Shown one piece after another: positions 62,392 to 64,000 of a stretch of DNA of 64,000 nucleotides. The position numbers were made by a program, and so were the translations under genes. Location of the stretch: assembly GCA_037190225.1 (NCBI GenBank), contig JBBCJL010000006.1, positions 698,380 to 762,379 on the forward strand, written 5' to 3'. The stretch comes from MKSF01 sp037190225. GTDB lineage: Bacteria; Bacteroidota; Bacteroidia; Chitinophagales; Chitinophagaceae. How positions within the stretch are numbered: the stretch's first letter is position 1; each line of letters begins with the position of its first letter. The notes below the pieces were generated by a model. That model worked only from the letters and a program-made list of their open reading frames with translations. It made no database searches and was not told the origin of the DNA.

Positions 62392-62450
62392 ACTTTCTAA
62401 AATAAAATATCATTTTGATAATCAATAGTTTAAGTGCAATTTTATAAGCT

Positions 62451-62468
62451 ACCAACTCCTTTGATACA
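62451..62468. repeat. 18-bp direct repeat, copy 2
   Basis: Exact second copy of the 18-base sequence at 62295-62312, about 156 bases apart. Confidence 0.7.
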
Positions 62469-62506
62469 TTACCCATTACCCCTTACTTAATAGGGTTTAT
62501 AGAATC

Positions 62507-62926
62507 CTAATAAAAAACTCGATATACAATAACTCTTTTTTTTGCTAAATTCACAACTGCCAAGGAATAGCTTGTATTATCAAAAGAGTCAATATCTAAC
62601 TTATAATATCCCAAACTATCGCTTGTAGATATCCATTGATAAATTGCACCATCTGGCAATTTCCCTTTATTAATAGGTAGCGGCAAATAGTTGTATTTAA
62701 TACAATTATTTACTAACAATAAAGAATCATCACTATGAAAAGAAAAGATAGCAACCTGTTGCCCATCTCCCGTAGGATTATTATAAAATTCCTTGCTGTT
62801 CTTTAATAATGAAACACCATCCGGAAGTTTAAATCCAAGAACATCTTCTGAAAAATTACTACTTGTATCACATCCTAAAAGGAACACAAAAGAAAAAAAC
62901 AATAATACAGCTCTCATTTTATACAT
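62507..62926 (-). CDS. Lipoprotein directly behind the second RHS tip, putative immunity protein
   Basis: A 139-aa lipoprotein (MYKMRAVLLFFSFVFLLGC, lipobox LLGC, Cys19). The mature part is beta-rich, with GQQVAIFSFHSDDSLLLVNNCIKY, LPDGAIYQWIS and a C-terminal SLAVVNLAKKRVIVYRVF. It starts only five bases after the RHS stop, so it is almost certainly co-transcribed and possibly coupled, the standard place for the immunity gene of that tip. Being lipid-anchored, it would face the periplasm or outside. No family recognised. Starts at 62926 or 62917 are both possible. Confidence 0.75.
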   Translation of the reverse strand: MYKMRAVLLFFSFVFLLGCDTSSNFSEDVLGFKLPDGVSLLKNSKEFYNNPTGDGQQVAIFSFHSDDSLLLVNNCIKYNYLPLPINKGKLPDGAIYQWISTSDSLGYYKLDIDSFDNTSYSLAVVNLAKKRVIVYRVFY

Positions 62927-62931
62927 ATAAT

Positions 62932-64000
62932 TTACGGATATGATACTTTAAAATTGTTACCATTAAGTAGCCAGTTATAGTAACGAGTAATAACTTCGGC
63001 TGGAATCGAACGAGTACCCCAAGACTTTGTATCTAAATCCCACGTATCTCTAAAACCAGTAAAATATATTTTTCCGTCTTGAGATTTTTGATACATCAAA
63101 GTAGCCCTTCCAAAAGAAGCCCAATAATTAGTTTTATATAAATTAACGGGAACACTATATATTTTAGTATTTGGGTCATATACAGCACGATGGTATTCAA
63201 TAGCTCTATTTTCCTTTGCTTCATCAATTATATTATAAAAGCGCCAAATAGAAATATGATAAGTCCCCCCCGATTTAGTTTCATAATATTCTTGCAAATG
63301 ATTTGCATACTTAGATGCGCTAACTACTATATCATTTACACTATCATCTTTAAATTTTTTGTCCAGCGTTTCATTCTGCGCCCCATCATTTGTTTGCACA
63401 TTATCCACCGGAGATATAGAGCCTGTATTATAATTACGCCCTGCCGTATTAGCGCCCCCATTCTCCGAAAGATCATCGCTTTTAAATAGCGCTGCAAACA
63501 ACTCCTGCGCTGCTGCTCCGGTAGCATAAATATTATTACCATCAATAGCTATAGAGTTCCCTCCGCCACCATTGGCTGCGGTCAAAATGGTGTTCATTCC
63601 CAGCATCAGGAGTTTACCAAACATCCCGTGCGCACCATTCGCCATAAACTCACGCGCAGCTACCGCATCCATTCCCCCGTGGACGGCATAATCTCCATCC
63701 TGCACAGGCTCCGCATACATAGTCATCTCCCCATTAGGATCTATCATCATCCCCGGGCTGTTGCCCATAGCCGCATAAGGACTGAACACCTGCTGACCAC
63801 CGCTGTACGCTAAAGGATCAATACCCAGGAACCGCCCTAACTGCGGGTCATACTGCCTGGCGTGGAAATCCATCCAGCGCAGCTCATTATCCTCGATATA
63901 CTCATTGCCCTGGTAACGGTGACGGTTCTCCTGATGATCCACATCACGGCTCCCCAGCGCCTTAACAGGCAGACCGTGGGGATAATAGTGCGTTTCCTCC
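62932..64000 (-). CDS. Second RHS protein, C-terminal part (5' end beyond the right edge)
   Basis: Only the last 356 codons are in the window; the frame is open to 64000, so the gene begins outside. The RHS core is clear: HYYPHGLPV, HRYQGNEYIEDNELRWMDFHARQYDPQLGRFLGIDPLAYSGGQQVFSPYAAMGNSPGMMIDPNGE. A poly-Gly linker (AANGGGGNS) follows. The tip proper (about the last 150 residues, from DKKFKDDSVNDIVVSASKY) is AT-rich, with WRFYNIIDEAKENRAIEYHRAVYDPN and NLYKTNYWASFGRATLMY; I do not recognise a catalytic motif. Core type differs from the left-hand RHS gene (other linker and core sequence), so it is a separate lineage. Five bases after the stop comes a lipoprotein gene. Confidence 0.9.
   Translation of the reverse strand, partial: EETHYYPHGLPVKALGSRDVDHQENRHRYQGNEYIEDNELRWMDFHARQYDPQLGRFLGIDPLAYSGGQQVFSPYAAMGNSPGMMIDPNGEMTMYAEPVQDGDYAVHGGMDAVAAREFMANGAHGMFGKLLMLGMNTILTAANGGGGNSIAIDGNNIYATGAAAQELFAALFKSDDLSENGGANTAGRNYNTGSISPVDNVQTNDGAQNETLDKKFKDDSVNDIVVSASKYANHLQEYYETKSGGTYHISIWRFYNIIDEAKENRAIEYHRAVYDPNTKIYSVPVNLYKTNYWASFGRATLMYQKSQDGKIYFTGFRDTWDLDTKSWGTRSIPAEVITRYYNWLLNGNNFKVSYP

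Larger units (their letters stand above)
62197..62506. other. 310-base AT-rich gap with terminator and duplicated 18-mer
   Basis: The gap contains the terminator of the upstream lipoprotein gene (62361-62391) and two exact copies of an 18-base sequence (62295-62312 and 62451-62468). On the minus strand a 28-aa frame (62390-62476, MGNVSKELVAYKIALKLL...) starts across the second copy. It looks like the scar of a duplicated or lost gene; no intact gene is supported. Confidence 0.5.

Noticed and set aside
1..64000. CRISPR arrays, prophage genes, rRNA or integrase-type attachment sites
   Set aside because: No regularly spaced repeats, phage structural genes, rRNA sequence or integrase were seen; tRNA-Ser at 33.7 kb has no integrase or duplicated 3' end near it.

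Overview
The window looks like a chromosomal segment of a Bacteroidota bacterium, most likely of the Chitinophagaceae/Chitinophagia; I cannot name the genus. The signs are many Bacteroidota-type -7 promoter motifs (TAnnTTTG) in front of genes, a bamA followed by two ompH/skp genes, an atpD-atpC pair without the other ATP synthase genes, a single-chain glycyl-tRNA synthetase, FrnE/HxlR and ECF-sigma modules, and very large RHS/YD proteins. No CRISPR array, rRNA or prophage was seen. There is one tRNA (Ser, GGA) and one IS1-family element.

Layout. (1) 1-24.4 kb, minus strand: an eight-gene, tightly packed, roughly 22-kb operon. It runs, 5' to 3', from a secreted outer-membrane-barrel-like protein (24373), an FN3-like envelope protein, a membrane-anchored Skp/OmpH-like protein, a lipoprotein, a 2064-aa YD/SpvB-like giant and a small secreted protein to a 3374-aa RHS protein with a metallopeptidase-like (HEVGH) tip and a short secreted protein in the immunity position. 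Downstream lie an IS1 element and an orphan RHS C-terminal cassette with a JAMM-like tip that runs off the left edge. (2) 25.2-33.4 kb: an accessory redox/stress block (flavodoxin-fold reductase, LLM oxidoreductase, DUF5367 protein, esterase, NAD(P)-binding protein, FrnE-like DsbA, HxlR and AraC regulators, transglutaminase-like and AlkD-like proteins). (3) 33.7-35.6 kb: tRNA-Ser and glyS. (4) 35.6-41.5 kb: three ECF-sigma modules, each next to a membrane-anchored partner of unusual architecture (a DegP-like protease, a small single-pass protein, and an outer-membrane-barrel-like domain). (5) 41.7-48.3 kb: etfBA, a cysteine-free DUF3857-like protein, a MATE transporter, a conserved membrane protein and DinB. 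(6) 48.3-53.9 kb: an NtrC-type regulator, a small secreted protein, a hybrid kinase with receiver and HPt, and an Old Yellow Enzyme. (7) 54.0-60.8 kb: atpD-atpC, then uppS-bamA-skp-skp. (8) 61.0-64.0 kb, minus strand: the 3' end of a second RHS gene that enters from the right edge, two lipoproteins, and a Sel1-repeat gene that looks frameshifted.

How it fits together. The two ends of the window are polymorphic-toxin (RHS) loci with AT-rich variable tips and small exported or lipid-anchored genes behind them. The left locus is the more interesting because its toxin-like gene is transcribed together with a set of envelope proteins (barrel, FN3-like protein, Skp-like chaperone, lipoprotein, second YD giant) that could form a dedicated export or surface-display route. 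That role is inference; the operon structure and protein features are read from the sequence. The middle is mostly ordinary chromosome with signalling genes of unusual domain architecture.
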